In this document: one piece after another, positions 54,326 to 63,428 of the stretch
How positions within the stretch are numbered: the stretch's first letter is position 1
Layout: each line of letters begins with the position of its first letter
Assembly: GCF_012769535.1 (NCBI RefSeq)
Contig: NZ_CP046565.1
Coordinates: 746,434-810,433, forward strand
Source: Methylococcus geothermalis
GTDB taxonomy: Bacteria > Pseudomonadota > Gammaproteobacteria > Methylococcales > Methylococcaceae
Reading direction: 5' to 3'
DNA length: 64,000 bases
Translations under genes and position numbers: made by a program
The notes under the pieces: generated by a model
The model's database searches: none
What the model was told of the DNA's origin: nothing
The model's input: only the letters and a program-made list of their open reading frames with translations

Positions 54326-56311
54326 TTAGCGTGACGGGATGTCCCGCCCCAGCGCCTTCAGGCGTTCGAGCGCGGCGGCCTGAGCCGTGCCGCCGTAGCG
54401 GATGGCCAGGAACAGCGCCGTGAATCGGCCGAAGGGTTCGGCCAGGTCGGGCCGGGTATGGGCGACGCGGGCGGCGAAATCGCGCATGCCTTCGGCGGGC
54501 GCGCGGACGAGTCCCTGGCGTTCGAGCTTTCCGGCGACCCGCAGATAGAGCCGCAGGGCCGGATCGGCGACGGGCCGGCTGCGCGGCCACAGCAGGGCGA
54601 AGGAGATCAGGGCGAGGAGCCCGAGCAGGCCGGTCAGCCAATAAACCAGGCGGTTCCAGTCGACGACCCCCAAGCGCTCCAGAAACCGGCCTTGGTTCTC
54701 CGGGCCGTAGGCCAGCACCCACTGCACCCAGGCGTGGTCGACCGCGTCCCACATCAGGCCGGCGTCGCGCATCAGGCCGCGCAGGCTGGACAGACGGTCC
54801 CCCCATGCCTGCGCCACGGGGCTGGCGAACACCACTGCGCCGTCGGCGCCGGCCGCGAATTCCAGCTCGCGTTCGATACGCTCCGGCGCGACCGCGGCGG
54901 TGGGATCGAAGCGTGTCCAGCCATTGCCGTCGATCCAGATTTCCGCCCAGGCGTGGGCGTCGGCCTGGGCGACTTCCAGGAAATGTCCCACCGGGTTCCA
55001 GTGTCCGCCTTGGTAGCCGGTGACGACCCGCGCCGGGATGCCGGCGACCCGCATCAGGTAGACGAAGGCGCCGGCATAGTGCTCGCAGAAGCCGCGCCGG
55101 GTGTCGAACAGGAAACCGGCGACCGGATCGCCTGCGATGGCCGGCGGACGCAGGGAATAGATGAACGGTTCCTCGCGGAAATGGCGCAGCGCCCTGTGGG
55201 CCATGGCTTCGGCGGAAGGGTTCTCCAGCAGCCAGCCATTGACCAGATCCCTTACCCGTTCGTCGGGCATGCCCGGAATCTGTAAGGCGCGCCGTCGTTC
55301 GCCCTCGCTCAATGTGTCGAAGGTTGCCGCCGGGCGCGAAGACAGGACATAGCGCCGACGTTCGCGGACCGGTTCCGCGGCCAGGAGGAAGCCGTCCTCG
55401 GCGCGCGTCAGCTCGGCGGGGAAGGTTTCCACCGTCTCCAGCGGAAACACCCAGCGCCGCCGGTGCGGTTCCAGGGTCACGGCGTAGCGGTAGGTTGCTC
55501 CGGCCGTTTGCGGCGGTTGCCGGGCGGGGAGCGGTTCGTCGTAGCCGGCGGTCCAGCGGCGGCCGTCGAACCGCCAGAACACCGGGCCGCGCCAGTAGCG
55601 CTCCCGCGGCGGCGGCAGGGCGCCTTCGAAATCGACGCGGAAGGCGGTTTCGCGGGACAGTCCGAGCCGGCTGATCTCGCCGGGTTCCATGGAATCGCTC
55701 AGGCCGGTCTTGCCGGCCGGCTCGTCCTCCGGCAGCTTCCACAAGGGGCCGGCGATGCGCGGCAGGAGCAGGAACAGCACCACCATGACCGGAATGGCCT
55801 GCATCACCATTTTCGCGCCGAGGCGCAGCCGGCCGGCGAGGCTGAGGCTCTCCCCGCCGTTCAAGCCGATCAGGCAGCTCATCAGCAGCGTGACGACTCC
55901 CAAGGTATAAACGGCGATCGGAATGCTCTGGGAGAACAGGTATTCGGTGACGGCGACGAACAGTGCCAAATAGACCACCAGGTACAGGTCGCGCAGGCTG
56001 CGCATCTCCAGGAGCTTGAGACCCAGCCCGACCAGGAACAGGGCGGTGCCGCCCTCCCGTCCGTAGAACTTGTGGAAGTGCAGATAGACCAGCCCCGCCC
56101 CGGCCAGGGTCAGCAGGAGCAGGCTGATGCGCGAAGGGATGGGCGCCTTACGGTCAAGCGCCGCCAGGCGCCAGCCGCAGGCCAGCCAGACGAAACCGGG
56201 GATGTCGAGCGGCAGGTCGGCCGCGTGCGGCGTCACCACCAGCGCCAGGGCCGCGCACAGCAGCGGCAGATTGCGCCGGAGGAGCTCGGGTGGCAGGGGC
56301 GGGTGGGTCAT
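54326..56311 (-). CDS. Membrane transglutaminase-like protein (DUF3488)
   Basis: A 661-residue protein. Several N-terminal transmembrane helices (about residues 10-190, DUF3488) are followed by a transglutaminase/protease-like domain and a last helix near residue 560. The catalytic triad is visible: Cys in RRGFCEHYAGAF, His in QADAHAWAEIW and Asp in GWTRFDPTAA. Proteins of this type accompany MoxR ATPases and DUF58 proteins and probably act in the periplasm on proteins or the cell wall. The start at 56311 overlaps the DUF58 stop by four bases. Confidence 0.88.
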   Translation of the reverse strand: MTHPPLPPELLRRNLPLLCAALALVVTPHAADLPLDIPGFVWLACGWRLAALDRKAPIPSRISLLLLTLAGAGLVYLHFHKFYGREGGTALFLVGLGLKLLEMRSLRDLYLVVYLALFVAVTEYLFSQSIPIAVYTLGVVTLLMSCLIGLNGGESLSLAGRLRLGAKMVMQAIPVMVVLFLLLPRIAGPLWKLPEDEPAGKTGLSDSMEPGEISRLGLSRETAFRVDFEGALPPPRERYWRGPVFWRFDGRRWTAGYDEPLPARQPPQTAGATYRYAVTLEPHRRRWVFPLETVETFPAELTRAEDGFLLAAEPVRERRRYVLSSRPAATFDTLSEGERRRALQIPGMPDERVRDLVNGWLLENPSAEAMAHRALRHFREEPFIYSLRPPAIAGDPVAGFLFDTRRGFCEHYAGAFVYLMRVAGIPARVVTGYQGGHWNPVGHFLEVAQADAHAWAEIWIDGNGWTRFDPTAAVAPERIERELEFAAGADGAVVFASPVAQAWGDRLSSLRGLMRDAGLMWDAVDHAWVQWVLAYGPENQGRFLERLGVVDWNRLVYWLTGLLGLLALISFALLWPRSRPVADPALRLYLRVAGKLERQGLVRAPAEGMRDFAARVAHTRPDLAEPFGRFTALFLAIRYGGTAQAAALERLKALGRDIPSR

Positions 56312-57273
56312 GGGCCGAACAGCGCCAGCGCTTCCAGGCAGCGGGCGCGATGGGTTTCGCCCAGCCCCCGTGGGATGGCGATGCCGGGCAGTCGCAGGCT
56401 GTAGGGTGTGCCCGCCGCCTCGGCGTCCAGCACCCAGCGGCACAGGCGGGACAGCCGCGCCTCGATGTCGGCGCCGGGCGTGTATTGCCAGTCCAGCGCC
56501 AGCTCCGCCGTCTCGCCGCCGGCATACTGTTTGACGTGTACGCCCTGGCCTTTCGCGACGCCTTTCCAGTGGATGCGCTTCAACGGATCGCCGGGCCGGT
56601 AGCCGGCGAAGCCGTAAAAATCCTCCTCCTCGCCGTGGCTCGGCCGGGTGCCCGCGCTGAGCTCGGGAATCACCGGCGGTTCGATCCCCGCGGGGGCGGG
56701 GCGGGGATAGACCAGTGCCCGCTGGCGCAGGTTGATCGGCGACCAGGCGCGGAACAATCCCAGCGGGAAGCAGGTGTCGAAGGTTACCGTCGGCAGCGGC
56801 AGCCACCCGCGCTTGCCGGTTTCGGCATGGAGCACCAGGGTTGCCGTGGCCCCGGGGGCCACGTCGAAGCGGATCGTCGTTGCAGAGCCGGCAAGCCGGG
56901 CGCCGAGGCCAAGCCGGTGGATGCCAGAAGGGTTGTCCAGATGCAGCTCGAAGCGCGCCGGTTCGCCGGCGAACACCGGCGGCGCCTTGCCGCGGCGCAC
57001 GCTGAGCCCCGCCAGGTTGCGGAATGCGTACAGCGTGGACTGCATGGCGATGCCGGCCAGCAGGAAGGTCAGGATGAAGGCCAGGTTGTTGCTGTAATTG
57101 ACGGCGGCCAGGAACTGGATGGCCAGCAGCAGGGCTAGCCCGAAACCGCGCCGGTTGGGGACGATGAACACGCGGCGGTGGGTGAGGCGGATCGGCCCGT
57201 CCACCGCCTTCTCGCCGCTGAAGAAGCGGCGGAGGTCGAAGCGTTCCTTCCACTCCATCGGCACGGAAATCAT
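56308..57273 (-). CDS. DUF58 protein
   Basis: A 321-residue protein with two N-terminal transmembrane helices (about residues 40-80) and a C-terminal DUF58 region with the signature YRPGDPLKRIHWKGVAKG. DUF58 proteins contain a partial von Willebrand-like fold and work with MoxR ATPases as chaperone-like assemblies. It is 13 bases after moxR and overlaps the transglutaminase gene, so the three form one operon. Confidence 0.88.
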   Translation of the reverse strand: MISVPMEWKERFDLRRFFSGEKAVDGPIRLTHRRVFIVPNRRGFGLALLLAIQFLAAVNYSNNLAFILTFLLAGIAMQSTLYAFRNLAGLSVRRGKAPPVFAGEPARFELHLDNPSGIHRLGLGARLAGSATTIRFDVAPGATATLVLHAETGKRGWLPLPTVTFDTCFPLGLFRAWSPINLRQRALVYPRPAPAGIEPPVIPELSAGTRPSHGEEEDFYGFAGYRPGDPLKRIHWKGVAKGQGVHVKQYAGGETAELALDWQYTPGADIEARLSRLCRWVLDAEAAGTPYSLRLPGIAIPRGLGETHRARCLEALALFGP

Positions 57274-57286
57274 CGCGCGCTCCTCC

Positions 57287-58198
57287 TCAGGGAATGGCGA
57301 CGTCCTGCAGCAGCGGCGCGACGGCTTCGGCCACGCCGCCTCCGCCCGACGCGGGTTTCAGCCGGTGGCCGGCGACCGGGAGAAGGACGGCCTGGACGTC
57401 CTCGGGCAGCACCGCCGCCCGTCCCTCCATCAGCGCCCAGGCCTTGGCGGCGTGCAGCAGGGCCAGCCCTGCCCGCGGCGACAGCCCGTTCTGATAGAGC
57501 GGCGACTCCCGGCTGAAATGGAGCAGCGCCTGGACATAGTCCAGCAAGGCCGAAGAGACGTGGATACCGCGCACCCGCTCCTGCAACGCCAGGAGTTCCT
57601 CCGCCGGCAGGCAGACCGGCAGCTGCGGCAGCAAGGCATGGCGTTCTTCCCCCATCAGCAGCTCGCGTTCGGCACGGGGGTCGGGATAGCCCAGCTCGAT
57701 CCGCATCAGGAAGCGGTCGAGCTGGGATTCCGGCAAGGGGAACGTGCCGATCTGGGTGTTGGGATTCTGGGTGGCGATCACGAAGAACGGCTCGGGCAGC
57801 GGCCGGGTCTCACCTTCCACCGTCACCTGCCGCTCCTCCATGGCCTCCAGTAGCGCACTCTGCGCCCTGGGCGTGGAGCGGTTGATCTCGTCCGCCAGCA
57901 CCATAGGATTGAACACCGGGCCGGGATGGAAGCGGAAGCTGTGGGTGGCGGCGTCGTAGATCGAAGAGCCCAGCACGTCGGCTGGCAGCAGGTCGCTGGT
58001 GAACTGGATGCGCTGATATTTCAGTCCCAGCAGCGCCGCCAGGGTGCGGGCCAGGGTGGTCTTGCCGACCCCCGGCACGTCCTCGATCAGCAGATGGCCA
58101 CGTGCCAGCAGGCAGCAGAGGCAAAGCCGGATGGGCTGTTCCTTGCCGAGGATGACGGCATTGGCGGTGTCGAGCAGGCGGGAGAAAACGGGGTCCAT
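57287..58198 (-). CDS. MoxR family AAA+ ATPase
   Basis: A 303-residue AAA_3 ATPase. Walker A is EDVPGVGKTTLA, Walker B is LADEINRSTPRAQSALLEAM and the sensor region is VIATQNPNTQIGTFPLPESQLDRF. MoxR ATPases act in metal insertion or maturation of partner proteins; here the partners are the DUF58 and transglutaminase proteins encoded just downstream. In a methanotroph the name recalls methanol dehydrogenase maturation, but this operon has no mxa genes, so that role is not supported. Confidence 0.9.
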   Translation of the reverse strand: MDPVFSRLLDTANAVILGKEQPIRLCLCCLLARGHLLIEDVPGVGKTTLARTLAALLGLKYQRIQFTSDLLPADVLGSSIYDAATHSFRFHPGPVFNPMVLADEINRSTPRAQSALLEAMEERQVTVEGETRPLPEPFFVIATQNPNTQIGTFPLPESQLDRFLMRIELGYPDPRAERELLMGEERHALLPQLPVCLPAEELLALQERVRGIHVSSALLDYVQALLHFSRESPLYQNGLSPRAGLALLHAAKAWALMEGRAAVLPEDVQAVLLPVAGHRLKPASGGGGVAEAVAPLLQDVAIP

Positions 58199-58282
58199 GT
58201 ATCGTCGATTCCGGGAGAAAGGGCCGCGGCCCGTGCTGACAGCGGCCCCAAAAGCTTCAAGAGCGTTGCCAATGGATGGGTG

Positions 58283-58804
58283 TTACGGTGACCGTCCGGG
58301 CGGGAAGCCCTTGAACAGTTTGTCCATCGCCTCCTGCATCAGCGCGGTGTTCTTCTGCGGATCGTCGGAGACGGTGTCGGTGGCGGTGCCGCGCCAGATC
58401 GGCTGTTTGGTCCGGGTATCGAACATGTCCACGATGATCGTGCCGACGGTGTCTTTGATGACTTCGGACTGCGCCATACCCATATGGCCGTAGCCGCCCC
58501 AGCCGCTGTAGAACGTATCCACCCGATCCTGTTCCCGAGCCGTCACCTGGACCCCCAGCGCCACGTCGCTGGGGCCTGCGGCTATCTTGCGCCAGCCTTT
58601 GGCGGAAAGCTGGGCGTCCACCGCCTGGACGATCCTTTCCTGCATCAGGGGATTGCCGGTCTGCGGCGTCTTGATCCAGGAATAGGTCTTGTATTTCGAA
58701 AAATCGGCGGCCGGGTCGTAGTCGGTGTGCACCCTGATGTCCAGGTCGGCGCAGGCGGCGGTCATCGCCAGGGCGGCGCCGAGCAGTGTTCCTCGAATGT
58801 TCAT
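58283..58804 (-). CDS. DUF4136 lipoprotein
   Basis: A 173-residue protein with a lipobox (LAMTAAC, cysteine at residue 18), so it is likely an outer-membrane lipoprotein. The mature part matches DUF4136, with DYDPAADFSKYKTYSWI and a C-terminal MQEAMDKLFKGFPP. Function unknown. It lies 84 bases upstream of moxR on the same strand but is probably independent. Confidence 0.85.
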   Translation of the reverse strand: MNIRGTLLGAALAMTAACADLDIRVHTDYDPAADFSKYKTYSWIKTPQTGNPLMQERIVQAVDAQLSAKGWRKIAAGPSDVALGVQVTAREQDRVDTFYSGWGGYGHMGMAQSEVIKDTVGTIIVDMFDTRTKQPIWRGTATDTVSDDPQKNTALMQEAMDKLFKGFPPGRSP

Positions 58805-59005
58805 CTTGTCTCCTCAAGGCGTGGCATTTCCCCGGTTCGGGGTTGATCTGAGGTTATCATATCGTTTTGAAGAACATCGGATGGATTTCGCTCCCGTGCC
58901 GAAGCTTCCTTCCATGGCCGTAGCGGCTAGAATGTCACGGCAAAAAACGTGTCCCGGAGGCGTCCGGGGCGGGTCTCATCCTTCCGGCTCGAGGGGCGGA
59001 ACAAC

Positions 59006-59425
59006 ATGAACATCAAGGCGATTGCGGCAGGGGTGATATGGGCGGCCACGATGGCGGCAACGCCGGCCGGCGCGGTGACAGTGGACGATTTCGTCATCCA
59101 CGACGCCAAGGATCTGGCCGATCTATGCGCGACGCCGCCTTCCGATCCGGCCCATGTCGCCGCTCTTCAGTTCTGCTACGGCTACATGCAGGGTGCCTAC
59201 GACTATTACCTGGCCGAGCGCAAAGGGCCCGACGTCGAGCACTTTGTCTGTCTGCCCCAGCCGGAGCCTTCCCGCGAGGCAGTCGCCCGGCTGTTCATCG
59301 CCTGGCTCAAGGCGCATCCGGGACACCACAGGGAAGCGGCCGTCGAAGTGCTGTTCCAGTTCGGCGCGGACAAGTGGCCTTGTCCGGAGAAGAAAGAGGC
59401 CGCGACGTCCGAGCCCAAATCCTAA
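59006..59425 (+). CDS. Rap1a/Tai-like exported protein
   Basis: A 139-residue protein with a signal peptide (residues 1-23, ending AGA). The mature domain has the Rap1a/Tai pattern: LADLCATPP, FCYGYMQGAYDYY, FVCLPQPEPSREAVARLFIAW cut at VCLP, AHPGHHREAA and a final WPCPE. In enterobacteria such proteins neutralise type VI peptidoglycan amidases, but stand-alone homologues without a toxin are common. No effector gene is adjacent. Expressed divergently from the DUF4136 gene. Confidence 0.75.
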   Translation: MNIKAIAAGVIWAATMAATPAGAVTVDDFVIHDAKDLADLCATPPSDPAHVAALQFCYGYMQGAYDYYLAERKGPDVEHFVCLPQPEPSREAVARLFIAWLKAHPGHHREAAVEVLFQFGADKWPCPEKKEAATSEPKS

Positions 59426-59553
59426 AGTAACCCCCCATCGCTTTGGCCGGGGCGCATCCCCCTGCCCCGTCGCCCATGGCCGATCCGGGTTTGGGCAACG
59501 GTCCGGTAGGCTATACCTTTTCCATGTTCGACTGAGACACCATTCCTAAGCAT

Positions 59554-61305
59554 ATGTCGATACCTGCAACGAGTACCGGCGCTCCGGCGCGGAGCTTAGA
59601 GCGCTGGCTGCCGGCGTTCGCCTTTCTTTTCGCCGCTTTCCTGTTGTTCGTGCACCTGGGCGATGCGCCGCTGCTGAGCCCGGACGAGGGGCGCAACGCC
59701 GAGGTGGCGCGGGAGATGGGCGAGAGCGGCGCCTGGCTGGTGCCGACCTATGACGGTCTGACCTATCTGGACAAGCCGGCCTTCTATTTCAAGACGGTGG
59801 CCCTGTCGTTCGCGCTGTTCGGCGAATCCGAGGCGGTGGCGCGCCTTTCTTCGACGCTGTTCGCCCTGTCGCTGCTGGCCGCGCTGTTCCTGTTCTGCCG
59901 CCGGGCCTATGACACGCGCACGGCCAGCCTCGCGGTGTTGGTGGTGGCGGCGACGCCCTTGTACTGGGCCTTCGCCCGCATCGTCATCTTCGACATGACG
60001 CTGGCGTTCTTCGTGTGCGTCACCCTCTTTGCCTGCTATCTGGCCGAAGAACACGAGGGCAGGCAGCGGGAACGCTGGTACCGGCTCGGCGCCCTGGCGG
60101 CGGGACTCGCGACCCTGGTGAAGGGGCCGGTCGGCTTCATCATACCCAGCCTCGTCGTCGCGGCGTTCAACAAGTTCGAAGGGCGCGAGGGCGCCTTGCG
60201 GCGCTGCTTCGCCTGGCCGAACTGGCTGATCTTCCTGGCGGTGGTGCTGCCGTGGTTCGTCGGCGTGTCGCTGCAATGCCCGGATTTCCCCTATTACGGG
60301 ATCATGAAGGAGTCGGTGTCGCGCTTCACCACCACCGAATTCCGCCGCACCCAGCCGTTCTATTTCTACGCCCTCATCATCGCGAGCTGCTTCTTCGCCT
60401 GGAGCCTGCTGCTGCCGGAATCGATCGTGGCGGCGTGGCGGACGCGGCGGCGCTGGTCGCGGCCGGACCGGCTGTTCATCGTCTGGGCGATCGTGGTGGT
60501 CGCATTCTTCTCGGTGTCGCAATCCAAGCTGCCCGGCTACATCCTGACCGCCGTCGTCGCCCTCGGAGTGCTCGCCGCCCGCGTTTTCGCCCTCGCGCTG
60601 GCGAACGGCGAGGGGCGGGCCGCTGCCATCGTGCATCGTGCCACCGTCGCGCTGTTCGCCTTGGCCGCGCCGACGGCCGTCATCTTCGCCACCGCCGCTT
60701 CCGACGCTCTCTGGCTGGAGCGGGTGCTGGGGCTGAAGCGCAAGACGGCGGAATTTCTCCAGCCCGGTTTGTTGGCAATGGTCGTGTCCTTGGGCGTGGT
60801 GACCGCGCTGGCGGCGTTCGCCTGGCGGCGGCGCGATTCCAGGGTGGCGTTCGCCGCCTTTCTCAGCCTGCCGGCACTGGTCATCCCGCTGAATTTCGGT
60901 CTGCTCGCGGATTACGCCGACAGCCGCTCCGGACGCCGGCTGGCGGCGCACATGCCGGAGCTGCCCGCCGAAGTCGAAATCGCCTGCCTGGATTGCCTCC
61001 CCAACGGCCTGCCGTTTTATCTCAAGCGGCTGATCACCGTCATCAGCGACGAAGGGCGGGAGTTCACCAGCAACTACGTGCTGTTCAGCCTCAACAGCGG
61101 CAAACCCTGGCCGGAGCGGGTGGTGCCGCTGGCGCAGCGGGACGCCTGGCTGGCCGGCCGCGATCATCCGGTGTTTCTGATGGCGCGGGGGGACGACGTG
61201 GAGCAGCTCGACACCATCGCGGACAAGTACGGCGCCAGTCAGATCGAACTGGGGTTCGGCTATTGGGGCGCCTTGCTGGCGCCTCCGAACAAAGAAGGAC
61301 AGTGA
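59554..61305 (+). CDS. ArnT-like membrane glycosyltransferase
   Basis: A 583-residue integral membrane protein of the PMT/ArnT family with about twelve helices. The catalytic first loop reads LLSPDEGRNAEVAREMGES with the conserved acidic pair, and VPTYDGLTYLDKPAFYF follows as in ArnT. Members transfer lipid-linked sugars to lipid A or proteins in the periplasm. No arn genes are near, so the acceptor is open. It stands one base before the asparagine synthetase-like gene, which suggests joint work in surface glycan assembly. Confidence 0.87.
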   Translation: MSIPATSTGAPARSLERWLPAFAFLFAAFLLFVHLGDAPLLSPDEGRNAEVAREMGESGAWLVPTYDGLTYLDKPAFYFKTVALSFALFGESEAVARLSSTLFALSLLAALFLFCRRAYDTRTASLAVLVVAATPLYWAFARIVIFDMTLAFFVCVTLFACYLAEEHEGRQRERWYRLGALAAGLATLVKGPVGFIIPSLVVAAFNKFEGREGALRRCFAWPNWLIFLAVVLPWFVGVSLQCPDFPYYGIMKESVSRFTTTEFRRTQPFYFYALIIASCFFAWSLLLPESIVAAWRTRRRWSRPDRLFIVWAIVVVAFFSVSQSKLPGYILTAVVALGVLAARVFALALANGEGRAAAIVHRATVALFALAAPTAVIFATAASDALWLERVLGLKRKTAEFLQPGLLAMVVSLGVVTALAAFAWRRRDSRVAFAAFLSLPALVIPLNFGLLADYADSRSGRRLAAHMPELPAEVEIACLDCLPNGLPFYLKRLITVISDEGREFTSNYVLFSLNSGKPWPERVVPLAQRDAWLAGRDHPVFLMARGDDVEQLDTIADKYGASQIELGFGYWGALLAPPNKEGQ

Positions 61306-61306
61306 G

Positions 61307-63154
61307 ATGTGCGGAATCAGCGGCTTGGTGCAACTGGAAGGCGCGGCCGACACGAGCGCGATGCGGCGCAGCGTGGAAGCCATGGTCCAGGCGCTGGCCC
61401 ACCGCGGCCCCGACGACTCCGGCGTGGCCGGCGACGGTTCGGCGGTGTTCGGCATGGCCCGGCTGGCGATCCGCGGCTGCCACGACGGCAAGCAGCCGAT
61501 GGCGGATGCCGAGACCGGGGTGATGATGGTCTGCAACGGCGAGATCGACAACCACGCCGAGCTGCGCGGCTGGCTGGCGGAGCGCGGGAGGGCGGTCGAG
61601 CACGCGACGGACGTGGCCGTGATTCCGGGGCTCTACCTGGAGCTGGGCGATGCCTTCGTCGAGCGGCTGGTCGGCGCCTTCGCCCTCGCCGTCTGGGATC
61701 CGCGCCAAGGCCGGCTGTTGCTCGCTCGCGACCGCGCCGGCGAGCGCCCGCTGTTCTATGCCTGCCGCGGCGGCCAGGTCAGTTTCGCCTCCCAGGCGGC
61801 GGCGCTGGTGGCCGGCAGTGCCGTGCCGTATCCGGTCGACCGGTCATCGGTTCATGCCTTCCTCAAGGCCGGTTATTTCGAGGCCCCCAGCAGTCCCTTC
61901 GAAGGCATGCGGAAAGTGCTGCCGGGCGAGCGGATCGCCATCGACGTCAAGGGCGTCGAGAGCACCCGCTACTGGCGCCTGAACTTCACCCGCGGGCCGG
62001 CGCGCAAGAATCCGCAGGACGAATTCGACGCAGTGTTCCGCGAGGCGGTGCGCCGCCAGAGCGAGGTCGAGGTCGATTTCGGCGCTTTCTTGAGCGGCGG
62101 GGTCGATTCCTCCCTGGTCACGGCGGTGATGCGCAGCGTCCACCCCGACCGCAAGCTCAAGGCCTTCGGCCTGCGCTTCAGCGAAGGTTCCTACGACGAG
62201 GGCGAGTATGCGGCGCGTGTGGCCGACATGCTGGGCGTGGACTACACGCCGGTATGGGTGCGGCCCGAGGATTTTCCCGGGACCCTCGCCGATCTGGTCC
62301 GCCAGTCCGGCGAGCCGCTGGCCGATCCGGCCTGGGTACCCACCGCCCTGCTGGCCCGTCGCGCCTCCGACGAGGTGCGGGTGGCGCTGGTGGGGGAAGG
62401 CGCCGACGAGCTGTTCGGCGGCTATCCCACCTATTTCGGCGCCCGCCTGGCCGAACGCTACAGCCGCCTGCCCGGCGGACTGCGGGCGTTGATCCGCAAG
62501 GCGGTGGAAGCCTGGCCGGTGAGCGACAAGAAGGTGACGGTGTCGTTCCTGCTCAAGCGCTTCGTCCAGGGCGACGAGCTGGATTTCCTGGCCCGCCACG
62601 TCTTGTGGACGTCCAGCATTTCGCCCGCACTGCTGCGGCGGCTGGGGGTGACCCCGCCCGACGTGGCGCGCGTCGCCGGCCCCCGCGAAACCATGCTCGA
62701 CCGGCTGCAACTGCACGACCTGGAAACCTCCCTGGCCGAGGGCCTGCTGACCAAGGCCGACCGCGCCAGCATGCGCTCCGCGCTGGAGTTGCGGGCACCG
62801 TTCCTGGACAAGGATGTGATCGAATTCGCCGCCACCCTGCCCGAGCGTGACCGCGTGCAAGGCTTGGAGACCAAGGTGTTCCTCAAGCGCATGGCCCTGC
62901 GCTATCTGCCGAAGGACATCGTCTACCGCAAGAAGCGCGGCCTGTCCGTGCCGCTGAGCGCCTGGCTGCGCGGCCCGCTGCACGACTGGGCCGAAGCCAG
63001 GATTTCCAGTCCGCGCCTGGAGGAAATCGGCATCGGCACAGCCGCCGCCCGGGCGCTGCTGCGCGAGCACGACCGCCGCACCGCCGACCACGCCAGAGCG
63101 CTGTGGACTTTGATCGTCGTGAGCGAATGGCTGGAGTGGAAGGCCGGGGCTTGA
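61307..63154 (+). CDS. Asparagine synthetase (glutamine-hydrolysing) family protein
   Basis: A 615-residue AsnB-type amidotransferase. C2 of MCGISGL is the glutaminase nucleophile, with AHRGPDDSG and CNGEIDNHAEL in the N-terminal domain. The ATP pyrophosphatase motif SGGVDSSL is at about residue 262. In exopolysaccharide and glycan clusters such proteins amidate sugars rather than aspartate, so the exact substrate is uncertain. It begins one base after the ArnT-like gene and is probably cotranscribed with it. Confidence 0.88.
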   Translation: MCGISGLVQLEGAADTSAMRRSVEAMVQALAHRGPDDSGVAGDGSAVFGMARLAIRGCHDGKQPMADAETGVMMVCNGEIDNHAELRGWLAERGRAVEHATDVAVIPGLYLELGDAFVERLVGAFALAVWDPRQGRLLLARDRAGERPLFYACRGGQVSFASQAAALVAGSAVPYPVDRSSVHAFLKAGYFEAPSSPFEGMRKVLPGERIAIDVKGVESTRYWRLNFTRGPARKNPQDEFDAVFREAVRRQSEVEVDFGAFLSGGVDSSLVTAVMRSVHPDRKLKAFGLRFSEGSYDEGEYAARVADMLGVDYTPVWVRPEDFPGTLADLVRQSGEPLADPAWVPTALLARRASDEVRVALVGEGADELFGGYPTYFGARLAERYSRLPGGLRALIRKAVEAWPVSDKKVTVSFLLKRFVQGDELDFLARHVLWTSSISPALLRRLGVTPPDVARVAGPRETMLDRLQLHDLETSLAEGLLTKADRASMRSALELRAPFLDKDVIEFAATLPERDRVQGLETKVFLKRMALRYLPKDIVYRKKRGLSVPLSAWLRGPLHDWAEARISSPRLEEIGIGTAAARALLREHDRRTADHARALWTLIVVSEWLEWKAGA

Positions 63155-63214
63155 GAGACCCGGAGGCGTTCACCGTTTTCCCGCGGTCTGATGGAGAGCG
63201 TTGCGCTTGGATTT

Positions 63215-63332
63215 GCGGCACCTGCTCGTCCGCCCCACGGGGCTTGGCCTGCTTGCGCACACCCTCCAGCAAACCCCTGATCTGTCCGAACTGTTCCCGG
63301 CTGATGGCGCTTGGGTCACTCTTCTTCCGCAT
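63215..63332 (-). pseudogene. N-terminal remnant of an IS5-type transposase
   Basis: About 35 codons read MRKKSDPSAISREQFGQIRG then LLEGVRKQAKPR, the start of IS5-group transposases (ISREQFxxIRPLLE). The similarity stops after that and the frame turns into the shadow of the asparagine synthetase-like gene. No terminal repeats are recognised. The 270 bases between that gene and the cysteine-cluster gene hold nothing else. Confidence 0.55.
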
Positions 63333-63428
63333 AGCCCTCATTTTCAATGAGATGGAAGATCGTGAACAGGCTCTCAGGGAATCCGCGCCCGGCGGATGAG
63401 CCGCGTGTCGGGCGCGGATTTGCCTTTC

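Noticed and set aside
54326-57253. 975-residue open frame on the minus strand
   Set aside because: The first part is an out-of-frame shadow of the DUF58 gene; the true transglutaminase gene starts at 56311.
57287-58198. MoxR as a methanol dehydrogenase maturation gene
   Set aside because: No mxa or xox genes are adjacent, and the MoxR-DUF58-transglutaminase operon is common in non-methylotrophs.
59006-59425. Rap1a/Tai-like protein as immunity protein of a type VI toxin pair
   Set aside because: No amidase effector or type VI gene lies nearby, so only the domain resemblance is reported.
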